Of a DNA stretch of 64,000 nucleotides, positions 1-11,309 are shown one piece after another. The position numbers were made by a program, and so were the translations under genes. Numbering within the stretch: the stretch's first letter is position 1; the number at the start of each line of letters is the position of its first letter. Source of the DNA: Amphirosellinia nigrospora (lineage: Eukaryota; Ascomycota; Sordariomycetes; Xylariales; Xylariaceae). The notes beneath the pieces were generated by a model. The model did not search any database. It saw only the letters and a list, made by a program, of their open reading frames with translations, and was not told the DNA's origin. The stretch covers positions 8,203,058-8,267,057 of the forward strand of contig SCHM01000003.1 in assembly GCA_004123355.1 (NCBI GenBank), given 5' to 3'.

Positions 1-1959
1 GACGTGGTACCGAGATCTCATAATAGCGCTTATTTCACTTCTTTCCCTATTCACACTTTTTCTTTTTTTTTTGCTTTGTGTCGTCTATTTAGTGAAATAC
101 TCACATTAGGACCAGCCGAATTTTCAAGCTGGTTTAGGGACACCATGGAGCCTCGTCCACCTCCATTCCTAGATCAACCGAAGGTTTCTACTGTCCAAGC
201 TCTTCCAGGGCGTGCATGTTGTGAAGAAGCTCGGGATTGGTAGGCTGCTTCGATAGAAGAAGTGTCTGAACTAAGACGTTGACATATGTCTAGTCCGCGC
301 AGAATGCAAGTTAGTTCCTAGGAAGGGCAGCAGCGTCGGCAAAAAGCAGCTATACAAATTCCGAAACCAAACTGATCTCCCTGAGCTCTAGAGGAACTCC
401 CTCTCCTTGATTACCACCGATAAAAAGTCCAATTGAATCCCATGTTCATAAACACCCCCATCACAGTTCTGAATATTTTTCTAGGAGACTCGGAATCGAA
501 GCCGTATTCAGACCAATTTATAGGCAGGGATCGAGCTATTGCTCTCCCGCCCTAACGGCAGCGACGACATCAGCACTGGCGTCTGTAAGCCTGAGTTTTT
601 GAACGAGTAAGCGGCAATGCCGGTGTCCATATTTATGATGTTATGATTGTCAAAATTTAGACGAAGGAACATTATAAAATAGGCCTTATTTCAGCCAGAT
701 GTACCATAGGGAAAGTCTGCAAAGCTAAGGACCCGAGGGCTTTAATCGTGGCTAATCGAGGCAAGCCAAGTTCTTTCAAAACGAGGTATGTTATTAACGT
801 TGAGCACGCAATCTTGTTATCTTGCGGGCACGCTAACTATCAGGACAAGCTGAACATGAATTAAACCGCCGGCCAAATCACCTGTTTCACCAGCAGCGAT
901 GCAGCATACCAGGAACGACGAAGCGGTATCCTGTAGGCTGGGAGTCAACCTATATTTGGAACAAGTCTTCAATGACTATATTAAACTAGGAATCTACGAA
1001 CGTTAGCCATTTCGGAAGCGCACGCATTCGACTCGAGGTATATTTTTCTGCGGCAGTCCGTCTCGGTCAGCGAAGTTTCTGAACCAAACCAGGTATAGTA
1101 CCAGCTGAAGTCACCCTGGTTAACAAGTCATAGTCTTAGTTTTACAACGATGCCAGATCAAATTCGGAATCCGGCAAGATTCGACAGACCTTAAATCTTG
1201 TGTTCGTTAAGTGTTTCCCAATTAAATACCAATCGTGAATCATCTGGGGTGTTTCGCGGTCTCTCCATCGAGGCCTTGCTGCACCATATTGTTTCGAGCG
1301 TTAGCGCGTTACAACACGCGCTTAATCATATAGTAGGACTCCGTATAGCGCTTAACCAGCGCGTGATGCGCAGTCCAAAACTCTCACTTGATCTATTGTT
1401 TAGAAGATTATTCATTCAAAGACCTGCAACTAATTAAATACTATGAGAGAAGTACGAAGTAAATGCATTATTGAAATAATGATCTCTACAGATAGCTTTA
1501 GAAATGGTTTCCTGGTTTATTAGCGCCCGATGATAGCTTCTGGGGAAAGTCTTGGCAAGTTGCAGCTTTAGGAAGAATTCTCGACAGTCTTCTTTCTTAC
1601 TGGTTGTTTTAGACTAGCTCATGGCCACCAAGTCCTGACCAGGAGCTATTTACCGCGGCGCAAAGCAGTACATACATCATTGTAGTAAATTTGCGTTTAA
1701 AAAGAACTGCAGAATGGGCGGAAACATTTCCGTTATGATGTTCAAATTAATCTAACATCGCGAGCATTGCTCGTGCCACGAGTATATATACCCGAAGCTT
1801 CATCTTGGATTTCATAGACATCCTCAAAGAACTAGTCTCACATTCCTTTTAGCTTCTCCTCAGATTACCTGTCTCCTGCTCTTCGTCACGAGCCGCCAGC
1901 TTGACATTTTTCTTCTTTTATCTCTCATTTACTGCTTTTCAACATAAATTTTCATCAAT
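1..1959. other. intergenic region, no gene recognised
   Basis: No open frame here has fungal coding character. The longest candidate (about 1198-1437) starts at TTG and matches nothing I know. The last 180 bases are the probable promoter and 5' leader of the Egh16-like gene. Confidence 0.6.
1783..1790 (+). promoter_or_regulatory. TATA-box candidate for the Egh16-like gene
   Basis: A TATATATA run lies about 170 bases upstream of the ATG and is followed by a pyrimidine-rich leader, as is common upstream of highly expressed secreted-protein genes in filamentous fungi. The assignment is by position only. Confidence 0.4.
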
Positions 1960-2804
1960 ATGCATGCCAAGTCTATCATCATCCTCGCCCTCTCCGCTGC
2001 CAACTTGGCATACGCGCACGGCAACATTCAATCCGTCACGTAAGGCATACACCCTCTAACTTCCTGCAACTAAATTTCTGACATTTGTTTATCCAGAGGT
2101 GATCAAGGCGGTAATGGCACTGCTCTTGGCATCAAGGGTGGGATTATACCCAGATTTGGTAAAAACGACGACACGGAGCGGGATACCACAGTTTTCGGAG
2201 GCGATGCCAACAAACCAGCACAAAATGGTCTTGGCAAGACTACCGACAACGGAGATCTAAAGGTTTCCGATCTGGCAGCCGCCATGGCTCTCTCTGGCAA
2301 TACTCTGCCTCAGGTCTCCAATGACGGGACCGGCAGAATCACTGGCATTTGGAGGATTGTCACCAGCGACGGCACGGCCAACGACAAACATGGAAACATG
2401 TTCGCCGTCATTGACCCGACAGGCACGGGCAATTACGAGGATGGCACTCAGCTCGTCGCCACGTCGAGCATGGTGGGCGACAGTGGCAATGTAGTGCAGC
2501 GTGCCCTACGAGCCATTGGAATCATGAAGCGTGCGAACAATGTCGGTGCCGATGCAGTGAGTAAACCGTTCTCGGCGTGATCGTTGTCAAGTCAATGAAC
2601 TGATTGGTATGCTAGAAATTCTCTGTCAACATCCCTGCTGGAATCACATGCACCGGATCAGATCCTGCTAGTGGACAGGGCAAATTCTGTCTTCTCAAGG
2701 TCGTCAATAATAACAACAATGGTCCATTTGGAGGCAACATTGCTTTCCAGATGAAGGACTGTGGACACACCACTGGAAAACGCGAGGTTCCCTTCCAAGC
2801 ATGA
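1960..2804 (+). CDS. Egh16-like secreted protein (MAS1/MAS3 family)
   Basis: Three exons (1960-2039, 2097-2556, 2616-2804) give 242 aa with no frame problem. A signal peptide of about 19 residues ends in AYA, and the mature protein begins HGNIQSVTGDQGG, the hallmark start of the Egh16/gEgh16 family (Pfam Egh16-like virulence factor). The conserved middle (TVFGGDANKP, GLGKTTDNGD) and the C-terminal Cys-containing half (GITCTGSD, FCLLKVVNN, MKDCG) follow. Both introns have GT..AG ends (GTAAGG and GTGAGT donors). Relatives in Blumeria and Magnaporthe are expressed during appressorium formation and early host contact, and similar genes occur in insect pathogens, so secretion and a surface or penetration role are likely. 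The biochemical activity of the family is not known to me. Family assignment is secure; the host interaction is inferred. Confidence 0.9.
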
Positions 2805-3557
2805 GCTGGAGGGGTCTAAGGACTCGAAATTTCAGTAGTTGGCTTTTATGTCTGCAAAGGCTTCATTGGGACTTATGATAGATTATATCTCCCGATAGGC
2901 TGCGAAATGAGTTTCGCTCGACGAATCTAACTCGTTGAAAAGGTACTAGAGAGGTGCCTAAATCAATGACGGAGACACACACCTCCGCCACGCCACTATC
3001 TACGTTCCCTGGAAGGGGCAGAGAGGTGACGTTAGCATCCGGGGCTGGTCCCAAGACGTTGAAGCCGCTTTAGCAAAAGCATGCGAGAACTTATGCAGAC
3101 ACTCTTGGATGAAGGAGTGAACATTCACGTGAGGAGCAATGGTTTTTGCGGACCTCGGATTAGGTCCGACACGCCATTATCAAATATGTCACGTATCACA
3201 ATTGCAGGTGCTTATAGGCATCTTAGAGAAAAACTGAGCATAGGAGACCCTTATGAGCTTGCAGAGGCCGTCCTGCAACCTGTTAGGCAGGGCAATGAAA
3301 GTACTCATGTACATGCTTTCATATTACTGCAAAAGCCTAATATTTGTGTCTCATGTTTTGCGACCCTGAACCTCGCATGCTAAATCCTCTACTCTAACTT
3401 ACCATTTTTTTCAACGTGTTGTTCTCAAGACTCTTCCCTTATGTCGCGGAGGATGTAGAGCAAGAATTGATAGTGAGGTAACCAATAGCTAAATATACGT
3501 ACATGTTCTTAACGATACATCATTTATTCCCTTATTCGTATTGTACCGAAGTGTTTC
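2805..3557. other. intergenic, one weak ORF
   Basis: An ATG-initiated frame at 3081-3383 (100 aa) contains a short stretch resembling one ankyrin helix pair (LMQTLLDEGVNIHVRS), but it has no second repeat and no clear partner exon. It could be a relic. The rest shows nothing. Confidence 0.35.
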
Positions 3558-4566
3558 TTACAATATTCTACTCAGGGCCACCGACTGAGCAAAAGCTCCA
3601 GTTGCAGCGATCTGTTTGCGAAAAGTTAGCATCTGTACTAAGTCTCCAGAAGAGATGGTACCTACAAGTTGAGCATTCTGGACACTTGAAACAAGCGCAG
3701 CATCATTCCCTACACCCGACAGAACTTTTGACACACGTTCCATGTCCTGGCGGCTCCTTTCCCCTGCTCCCATGTTGTACCTGAATTCGGCCATGGTGCC
3801 CCGTTTCCACTCGATGAACCAACGCTCGCTGTCAAACTCACAAAGGGTCGTCCGATTCCCCAGAGTCCAGCCCGCCGCTAGTCGCTCCTCGACTTCCTGG
3901 ATCAATGACTGTGATATGCGGCTTCGCAGTGCCGGGTTGTCGGGGAGCAGCATGAGAGAATTGCCGTTCTCGAAGCGGACCAGCAGCAGCTCATGCAGAC
4001 CAAACGCGACGAATTCTATACACTCGTCCTTCCGCGGGTGGCTTCTCTCGAGATCGGCTACAATCGACCTCCACGTCGAGGGGAACGTGTTGGGATCGGG
4101 ACCCCACAGACACTGGCGAGTATTGTAGCGAATGAACCAGCATGTGCCGCCCGGGGCGAAAGCAACGAAGATGGCGCGCCCGCGACCCGGGCGGGCCAGG
4201 CCGTCGGAACAAACAACCATATTCTGCGCGTGTAAGTATTGAGTCATGTCGCTCGGACATCTCGCCGACCCTGCATTATATTTAGCAGCCAGTTGAGAGT
4301 CCAAGATGTGACAACTCACAATCGAAGTTGGGTTTGACAGCCCAGTGGTAGCCGTTCGGGCCCGTATAGAAGGAGCTCAGCTGCATAGCATTCCATTCAT
4401 TCACTTTGAATTTCCCTTCATAATCTGGCGGGAGGTTTTGGCTAAGAGGCGCTTGTTAGCAATCCGAACCTCCCGCTCCACGTGGGCGCTCTTACTAGTC
4501 CAATAAGGAGCCATTCCCAACAACGAATGAGTTGGGCACATTGCCCCACGCAAAGAAAGCTGCCAT
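3558..4566 (-). CDS. uncharacterised repeat protein, possibly propeller-like
   Basis: Three exons on the minus strand (4566-4496, 4441-4320, 4270-3558) splice to an unbroken 301-aa frame; the introns begin GTAAGAG and GTGAGTTG. The protein has no signal peptide. It is built from about three or four related blocks of 45-60 residues, each with an aromatic/hydrophobic strand, a Gly-containing turn and a second strand: AFFAWGNVPNSFVV, AIFVAFAPGGTCWFIRY, IEFVAFGLHELLLVRF and CEFDSERWFIEWK. Several blocks are followed by an LP..L...[IV] helix-like stretch. The pattern recalls blades of a degenerate beta-propeller and is seen in uncharacterised fungal proteins; I do not recognise a named family. It is divergent from the tyrosinase gene, about 1.1 kb away. 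Gene structure is well supported; fold is inference and function unknown. Confidence 0.65.
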
Positions 4567-5648
4567 TATCGAAGTATTGTCGATATGCCTAAGACCATAA
4601 AGATCAAGATGATGAGCTTATTATTCAGCGAATTTGAAATGGAGTGCACTGTAGAGTGATATAATATAATCTACTCATTTGAGTAACACGGCCAGCTAGA
4701 AGAGGGGATGTAAGCGTCGTGCGGCTGAGAGCCCCGCTCGTATCCGCGTGGTCCATTGCTCTAGACCAAGCCACCTTGTTCTACTTTGAAACGGTTTGCA
4801 TGAAATGGGCATTGATGTTTATGTTGAGCACTTAAGGAGTGTAGATAGTAGAAATATTGTTACAACAGACTCATTCTCGCTATTCAAGTATGGGTAGCCT
4901 GCAAGATGCGAATTAGGATAAGATCGTCGGATTATCTGTGTTAAATCGAGCGTTGTGGTACCACCGTTATGATCTATTCTAATCCGGTTGTGTCGGCTGC
5001 GATAAGACATTAAGACGCCCCCAGTTTTGCGGGGTCGGAGTTCCGTTCCCGTTGTCAAACCGCAGGTTATATACTTAGATCAGAGTAATTTTCGATATTA
5101 AAACAAAGCCACAGCTAGAAATTGAGTGTATCACCAACAATGGTATACTACCGTCGTGGCATGATGGGTGCGGTGAAGTCTTCTTGTCGCATATCCCTCA
5201 AAGTATAAGACCAGTCGGGCGGAACTTAACGGAAGCCCGTATTATGGAGGTAGTGTGGGAAAAATAGGAAGGTGCGCGAACATGTCGCAGATCTTTCTTC
5301 TAGAATGGTTGCTCTTGGAGTGTGTTCGCATGGAGGATGAGTTTTGACGATAGCGGTCAACGGGCGGAAATCCTCCTCGAAATAATTCCACGTCTTATGT
5401 TGGCCGACGACGATGACCCACTGAATTGCAACGTCTCTAGGGGCAAGATACGCGTTTCTCGTGCCAATCAACGCCGAGAATGGTCGGTATCTATTGCCTA
5501 CATGAGCTGAACCGAACATAACCGCTGCTGAGTATAATTGGACAATGGCGCACATTTGAAGCGCTCGTGGGCTGTCAAAACTGAGATCTTGTAATAGTAC
5601 GTAGAAACTCAATCCGACTAATAGGAAGCGCTATCGGCTGACTGCACG
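4567..5648. other. divergent intergenic region
   Basis: This stretch separates the minus-strand repeat protein from the plus-strand tyrosinase and should hold both promoters. No convincing ORF or repeat was seen. The short frames at 4819-5612 are not supported by codon or splice pattern. Confidence 0.5.
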
Positions 5649-7033
5649 ATGGCCTCAAATTTTCGGCATGCGATTCTTTACTTAACCGCGAGTGCAGTTG
5701 TTTTAGCAGCCCCCAGTAAGAGAGATGCGTCTGTTTGCACTGAAATCAGACAGCGTGTACCATGGTTAGAGCTGAATTATGCAGGTCCCAAGGGAATGAT
5801 ATTTGTCGGCTAATCTGTCCTAGGTATGACTTGACACAAGAAGAAAAGACATCCTACATCGCGGCCGATCTCTGCTTGATGAACTCACCCTCAAAAGGGA
5901 TCAACCCTTTGGCTGTGACGCGATGGGATGACTTACAATGGCCGCACGTCGTACAAACGGCAACCGTGCATGGAGTCGTAAGGCGAGACCACTTACCGCA
6001 TCATGAGTACTCTCCTAACAATGAGGCGACAGGGTGCTTTCTTACCATTCCATCGATACTTAATGACCGCACACGAACGTATGATCAAAGATGAGTGCGG
6101 GTACACCGGACGAATGCCGTAAGTATCTCAGTGCTAGAGGGTCAGTCGGGCGAGGAACATGCGTTGACCCCGGACTGGCAGATACTGGGATGAGATCCAC
6201 GACCTCGCAGACGTAAGCGCCTCCGAGCTCTGGAAAGACGAGTACTTTGGGGGCGACGGCACCGGACCGGACGGCTGCATCGAGACCGGACCTTTTCGCA
6301 ATCTGACATTAATCTGGGCCGCAAACGGCGCTATCGAGAAGCACTGTCTCTCGCGGGAGTTCAGCACCGCCGAGCTCCAGATGACGAACCAAGATAACAT
6401 CGACCAGTGTAACGCTATCCAGAATTATACTGACGCCTGGCTGTGCTGGTTTGGCGGGCCTCACGGAAGTGCTGGTCCACACGCCGCTGGCCATGCTGCT
6501 GTCGGGGGCGTTGTAAGATGATCTTCTCAGTCTTTCTGTTCTAGCTGTATTCCATGCTTTCGAGAGCATTGGAGGGAGAGAGCCACAGTTGTTTTGGCTT
6601 TTTTATGCTAACATGTCGAAATCTTTAGATGGGTGACCCTACCTTATCGCCTGGAGACCCTGTCTTCTACCTTCATCACAGCTGGCTTGATAAGCTATGG
6701 TGGCAATGGCAGCAGCGCGATCTGCCAAAGCGGTACACTGACATGGGAGGGCCAAATCTACCTATCGCAGGTAAGTATTTCTGTAGCGACCCTTCCCTTC
6801 AGCGCTCTCATGATGCCCTAGCTTTGCGCGCTCGGTGTCGACGCTTGGCTAATATTGTATGTATAGGCTCTGTACTCGGCGGGCAGGGCCCGGAGTTCGT
6901 CGACTACTTCGGTGACGGTGGCAATGTAACAACGTTGAACCACCGGTTGTTTATGGCGGAACTGTACCCCAATGTCACGATCGCAGATGTCATGGATCTT
7001 AACGGAGATGTCATTTGCTCTGAGTATCTCTGA
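5649..7033 (+). CDS. secreted tyrosinase (type-3 copper oxidase)
   Basis: Six exons: 5649-5784, 5844-5977, 6033-6118, 6182-6512, 6629-6770 and 6867-7033. They give 331 aa with all phases consistent. The first acceptor could be 5840 instead of 5843. A signal peptide ends near VLAAP. The CuA site is H80, H88 and H97 (the last in FLPFHRYL). The CuB site is PHAAGHAAVGG (H219, H223) and YLHHSWLDKLWWQWQ (H246). The family block WLEL..AEK..YI.A..CL is at the N-terminus, and MPYWDE follows CuA. Tyrosinases oxidise mono- and diphenols to quinones using a coupled dicopper centre. The short, secreted, single-domain form fits phenolic detoxification, wall or pigment chemistry. No C-terminal shielding domain is visible. 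An SDR lies 0.9 kb downstream on the same strand; a shared pathway is possible but unproven. Confidence 0.94.
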
Positions 7034-7937
7034 GTGAAGTCCTAGCCGAGGAAGACTCGCGAGGAAGAATCGGTATGATGGTCTAGGCATTTTCTGAGTA
7101 TCTAGACGGCCTAGATGATTAATCTAAACATCGCCGGGGGACACTGGCGATAGAGCTACCACCCTTATCCCCACATACATGCTGTCTTCTAATAGCTTCC
7201 CTGGCAGAGACAAGATTGCATCGTAATCGAGACCATTATAAGGGAGCACTAGAGATCTCGAGTGTCCAATATGACGTCTTCGAGACAGATGCTAAGTCAG
7301 AAAAAAAAAAGTTGCGGCCCGTTTTACCGAAGTCCTACCGACTAAGCTCACCCATTGCCAGCTACCCTCTGGAACCCAGATTTGTAGAGGAAAATAGGTA
7401 TAGGAATCTGCTTTGTAGCTTCTTGAGAGCGATGCGGTTGTGATTACAAAGCTTCCGCTTTGAAGGAAAAGTACTAAAATAGGAAAGATGAAGCGCCTCC
7501 ATTTCACTAACTCCGTCTTGCCAAGACGCTAATCTGACCAACGATCGGTGTTGAGGCCGGAGAAACAGGCGCTTCGGAGTTTACGATCTTAGCGTCTTCG
7601 GCGGTAGACCATTCCTAGCTTCAATCAGCATTGCAAGGCCAACAGGAATGAATAATCAGCTAACCTTACCTATGATATCTCTCTAGTAGAAGAGACACAT
7701 ACCTATCCTCAGACCCACAGTGACACCATTTCGCAATCATGTCCCTATCTTGCTTCCATGCGTCATCAACGCGTGGGAAGTTCACGATGAAGATATATAA
7801 TCTACGAAGTCCGACCATTATCTCTGTCTTTGCCGTCAAGACATCACTACAGCACCAAATTCAACGATCGACTCCGTTACCCATATTGTGAATCACGACG
7901 CCTTTTAGCCAAAGGTACAACAGCTTCAGTCCTAAAG
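7034..7937. other. intergenic, tyrosinase 3' / SDR promoter
   Basis: No gene seen. A TATATAA motif at about 7794-7800 lies 140 bases before the SDR start and may be its TATA box. Confidence 0.45.
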
Positions 7938-8977
7938 ATGCCTCCTCCAAAAGGAACTCCCAACCCAATTGAAGGCCCAGGTATACAATTTCAAACTCAC
8001 GTCGTTTTACTTCTCGCGAAGCTGATCAATTTACAGGTGACTATGATACCACCTCAATCGTCCATAACGACACTTACCCCGCTATCGACTCGGCTAAGGC
8101 CGACTTAGCTGGGAAAGCGGTTTTCATCAGCGGCGCTACTAGAGGCATAGGCAAGAGTATCAGTGTCTCTTTTGCCAAAGCAGGGGCATCAATGATCGCC
8201 ATAGGCGGAAGATCAGCTCTCAGCGAGGCTGCCCAGGCGATAAGGGCGGCCGCGGCCAGTGTGGGAAAGCCGGAGCCCAAAGTCCTCGAATTGAAGCTCG
8301 ATGTGACGAATCGAGAGAGCGTCGACGCGGCGGCAGCTGAGATTAAGAAGACTTTTGGTCGCATCGACATCGTGGTCAATAACGCGGGTGTCTTGTCGAC
8401 GGGGAAACTGGCGGATTCGGACCCTGAAGTATGGTGGGATACGATGGCTGTCAACGTCAAGGGGCCTTATCTTGTGATGCGTGCTCTCGTTCCCCTGATG
8501 GTCGAAACCGATGGTCTAAAGACATTCGTCACCGTCAGCAGCGTCGGCGCGCATTGTCGGTCGCCCGGGTTTAGCGCATATCAGACCTCGAAACTCGCTG
8601 TACTGAGACTCACTGAATTTCTCGATGCCGATTACAGCGACAAGGGAGTTATTGCATTCAGTATACATCCTGGGAATGTCCCCACCGATATGACAAGCGG
8701 CTCAGACGGCAAGGTAGCTGAATCATTAGCCGCCGGTAAGCCTGGGACCCCAACATCTTCTCTCTCCCGTGGAAAATGGCGCGGATACTGACGACTAATT
8801 GTAGTTTTCGTCGAAACACCTGAGCTTGCCGGAGATTCGATTGTCTACTTGACAAAGGAAAGACGCGAGTGGCTTGGAGGCCGATACGTTAATGTCACAT
8901 GGGATCTTCCTGAGCTGCTGGAATTGCGGGATGAAATAGTGAAGGGAGATAAACTAAAGATTCAATTAGTGGTCTGA
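7938..8977 (+). CDS. short-chain dehydrogenase/reductase (SDR)
   Basis: Three exons (7938-7980, 8037-8735, 8805-8977) encode 304 aa, a typical classical SDR length with a roughly 35-residue N-terminal extension. The Rossmann nucleotide motif is GATRGIG (about residues 47-53), followed by NNAG (129-132), the catalytic tetrad Asn154, Ser182/183, Tyr196 and Lys200 (YQTSK), and the post-catalytic PG motif in IHPGNVPTDM. It should catalyse an NAD(P)H-dependent alcohol/ketone interconversion; the substrate cannot be read from sequence. The residues after strand 2 (IGGRSAL) include an Arg, compatible with NADP preference. There is no signal peptide, so it is cytosolic. It follows the tyrosinase on the same strand. 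The frame is clean throughout. Confidence 0.94.
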
Positions 8978-9342
8978 TGCACTACGGAGAATTAAACGTT
9001 AAATAAATTGGAACTCTTTTCTTTATTTAATCTGTCACATTTCAACGAAACCCGGCAGACTGGTACCAAGTTAGCTTGCTGTTTTGAAAAGGGGTTGCAT
9101 ACCCCTGAACGACCTAGGTACCGCCAAGTATAAATGCGCGATAAATCAATATATGTCTCAATAAAGGATGTGCATCTAACTAATTGCTGCCTGGAAAGAC
9201 CTTCATCTTACTCATCCCCAACCTCTTTCTCACCTTGTTCTCATCCCGATCTCAACAATACATCCCATTAGACCTGCCCGCCCGTTGTATCTATGTGTAT
9301 GTGTAATTCTGGATATAAAACTACGCATCATTAATATCACTC
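8978..9342. other. intergenic with TATA candidate
   Basis: Short region between the SDR stop and the 2EXR start. A TATAAA lies at 9129-9134, and the CT-rich leader at 9190-9270 is typical of fungal core promoters. Nothing else seen. Confidence 0.45.
9129..9134 (+). promoter_or_regulatory. TATA-box candidate for the 2EXR gene
   Basis: TATAAA lies 209 bases upstream of the 2EXR ATG, followed by a pyrimidine-rich stretch. Positional evidence only. Confidence 0.35.
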
Positions 9343-10230
9343 ATGCCAGCCTTCACGAGATTCCCCAACCTTCCTACAGAGCTCCGCCTCGAGATCTGGA
9401 GAATGCATTTCGCGGACTGCCACGGGACACAAATCCATATCTTCCATTCCACAGCACAGGGGCCTAAATACATACACCAAGACGCAGCTACAGGTTTGCC
9501 AAGCTACGATACGCTAGCGGCGGCAAGGGTAAGCGCCGAGTCATGGGTAGTGTTCCAGAAGTCCTACCATGTCGGCGATACGCGGAATCTGCTGCCGCAA
9601 AGTAGTCTGGAGGACGCCCACGGGCGGCTCATAGACCATCAGGATGACGATGGTGCCGAGACGGGCACCCCCTCCCTTCGCGTCATCTACGCCACTGCCG
9701 CGCGAGAGGAACTTCGCCGACAAACGGTTGAATTCGCGCTCGGTTCAGATGACATGGTCTACATTGTCGATAAAGATGTGACACCCTTGCTGGTCTCCCT
9801 CAGCGGCGCATCCTGGGCTCGGCATGTGCGGTATCTCGCGGTGCAGATCGTCAATTTCACCGCGCGTCCCGCGTTGCAGGTACCCAGTCTTCGACTTGAC
9901 CGCTTCGCTCGGTGGCATGCGATGCTCTCGGTACACTCGGAGAGTGTGCGTCCGCTTCTGGCCAGCCCTACGTTAGACAGGTTGCTCTTGGTCGTGGTTC
10001 CAAATACCGACATTCATCACTTTAGGTATCTGAAGCCGAATACGTACGGGTTTGTTATCGTCGATTCGGACAACTTCGTTCTTGGGTCGCAGGATGAGTG
10101 CCGCATTGTTCAGAGCCATGCGCGGGTCACGCATGGGAGACTCTGCGAGACGTTTCCAGATCTCGAACAGAAGATCGGGTGTGTGGTCGACGCAGTTCCG
10201 AGTCGGGCGGAATTTGGTATTTACTCATAG
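9343..10230 (+). CDS. 2EXR domain-containing protein
   Basis: An intronless ATG-to-stop frame of 295 aa. The N-terminus FPNLPTELRLEIWRMHF is the conserved core of the fungal 2EXR domain, an F-box-like helix pair that starts many lineage-expanded Pezizomycotina proteins. The rest has the usual layout: a variable loop (about 60-115, acidic, DDDGAE), a block where orthologues typically read 'R..S.E...V' (YATAAREELRRQTVEF), a W-containing strand and a LLLVVVP strand. No catalytic residues are evident. Function of the family is not established; an F-box-like adaptor role is only a suggestion. It is convergent with the LPMO-like gene, with 193 bases between stops. A second, disrupted family member lies near 23.1-23.65 kb. 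Confidence 0.85.
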   Translation: MPAFTRFPNLPTELRLEIWRMHFADCHGTQIHIFHSTAQGPKYIHQDAATGLPSYDTLAAARVSAESWVVFQKSYHVGDTRNLLPQSSLEDAHGRLIDHQDDDGAETGTPSLRVIYATAAREELRRQTVEFALGSDDMVYIVDKDVTPLLVSLSGASWARHVRYLAVQIVNFTARPALQVPSLRLDRFARWHAMLSVHSESVRPLLASPTLDRLLLVVVPNTDIHHFRYLKPNTYGFVIVDSDNFVLGSQDECRIVQSHARVTHGRLCETFPDLEQKIGCVVDAVPSRAEFGIYS

Positions 10231-10423
10231 GTGCATGCGATGCCGGTGCGATTGATATATGAGGAATCTAAATTACGTAATAATGCTCGATTGGCTCAAC
10301 ACTCTAACATTTTAAGTGTCTTGCTAGAGCTATCTACACTACTGGCCGCTTCCTCCTTGAAAATGAATCGTCACAAACCACCTACCTCGATACTGTCCCG
10401 AAGCATGGACTTCCGTCTAGTCA

Positions 10424-11309
10424 CTACGAGACGTAGAAATCTAGGCAGCTCTCATAAGTCTGTGAGTTGCTGATGGACCACCAGTACCACTGGATCGCAC
10501 ACTTCCCGCCTTCGTCACAAGCCGAGGAGAGGGTGTTGGGGATCGTGACTTTGAAGTCAGCTGTCACGGCGGTTAGTCAATGTCCAGTTCAACGATTAGA
10601 CCTAATCAGGCAACATGATATCAATTGGTGGGGGGAAGACACCAAGCCATAGGTTGAAAACAAGTTTGGAGAGGAAACTCACTATCGTTGCGAGGCGGTC
10701 CAGATGTCGAGTCCGGCCAGTTATCCCAGCTTACGAGCGGCTCGCCAAGCACGGTGTTCGAAGCCAGATCTACGATCGAGACATTCTGCGTGCAGAGGAA
10801 GACGTCTCAGCATCGTTGGCCCAACACTCAACTACTATATAGTATGGAAGATGGTGAACTCACCGCGTATCCCGGATGATGACCCGCTACGAGATCGATA
10901 TGAAACGTCAAGACATCGCCCGCCGTTACTACGTGGACATTGTCTACGTTATCCTCGTATTGATATCCCCGGCACAAGTAGGCGTTGCATTTATAGCTCG
11001 AATCCACAGATGCCATTGCGTTTTCGATTGGGCCTGCAAGGTCTATGTCGTCGTGTTAGTTCTTAAGCATTGTTACGAGAAGGTGTAATTCCACCGATTC
11101 TGGCTGGGTTACCTCTTTCCAGAACCGCAGTCATAAGTGCTCCGCATAGCTCAAGTTGCTTGGGTCCCGTCTACACACTGTTAGATCCTGCCCACTTGCA
11201 AAGTAGCGGGGGCTCATACGCCTCGTGGAGTTGGTGTTTGCATCACGGCATGGCTCCGGACGCCGCTTAATGCTGTGAGCGAAACTAAGCTAGCAAGGGT
11301 ATACTTCAT
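10424..11309 (-). CDS. secreted chitin-binding type-4 / LPMO-like protein
   Basis: Five exons on the minus strand (11309-11220, 11170-11113, 11042-10864, 10785-10683, 10560-10424) splice to 188 aa with every phase consistent. A signal peptide of 19 residues is followed by mature H20-AVMQTPTPRG; an exposed N-terminal His is the copper-brace residue of lytic polysaccharide monooxygenases. A second His pair is at H104/H105 (VAGHHPGYANVS). Six or more cysteines (C39, C68, C73, C158, C164, C182) and the C-terminal signature KCAIQWYWWS..SQTYESCLDF match the fungal proteins annotated as chitin-binding type 4 (LPMO_10 fold). It probably acts on chitin or another wall polysaccharide outside the cell. 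No separate binding module is present. Oxidative activity is inferred from the His brace only. Confidence 0.83.
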
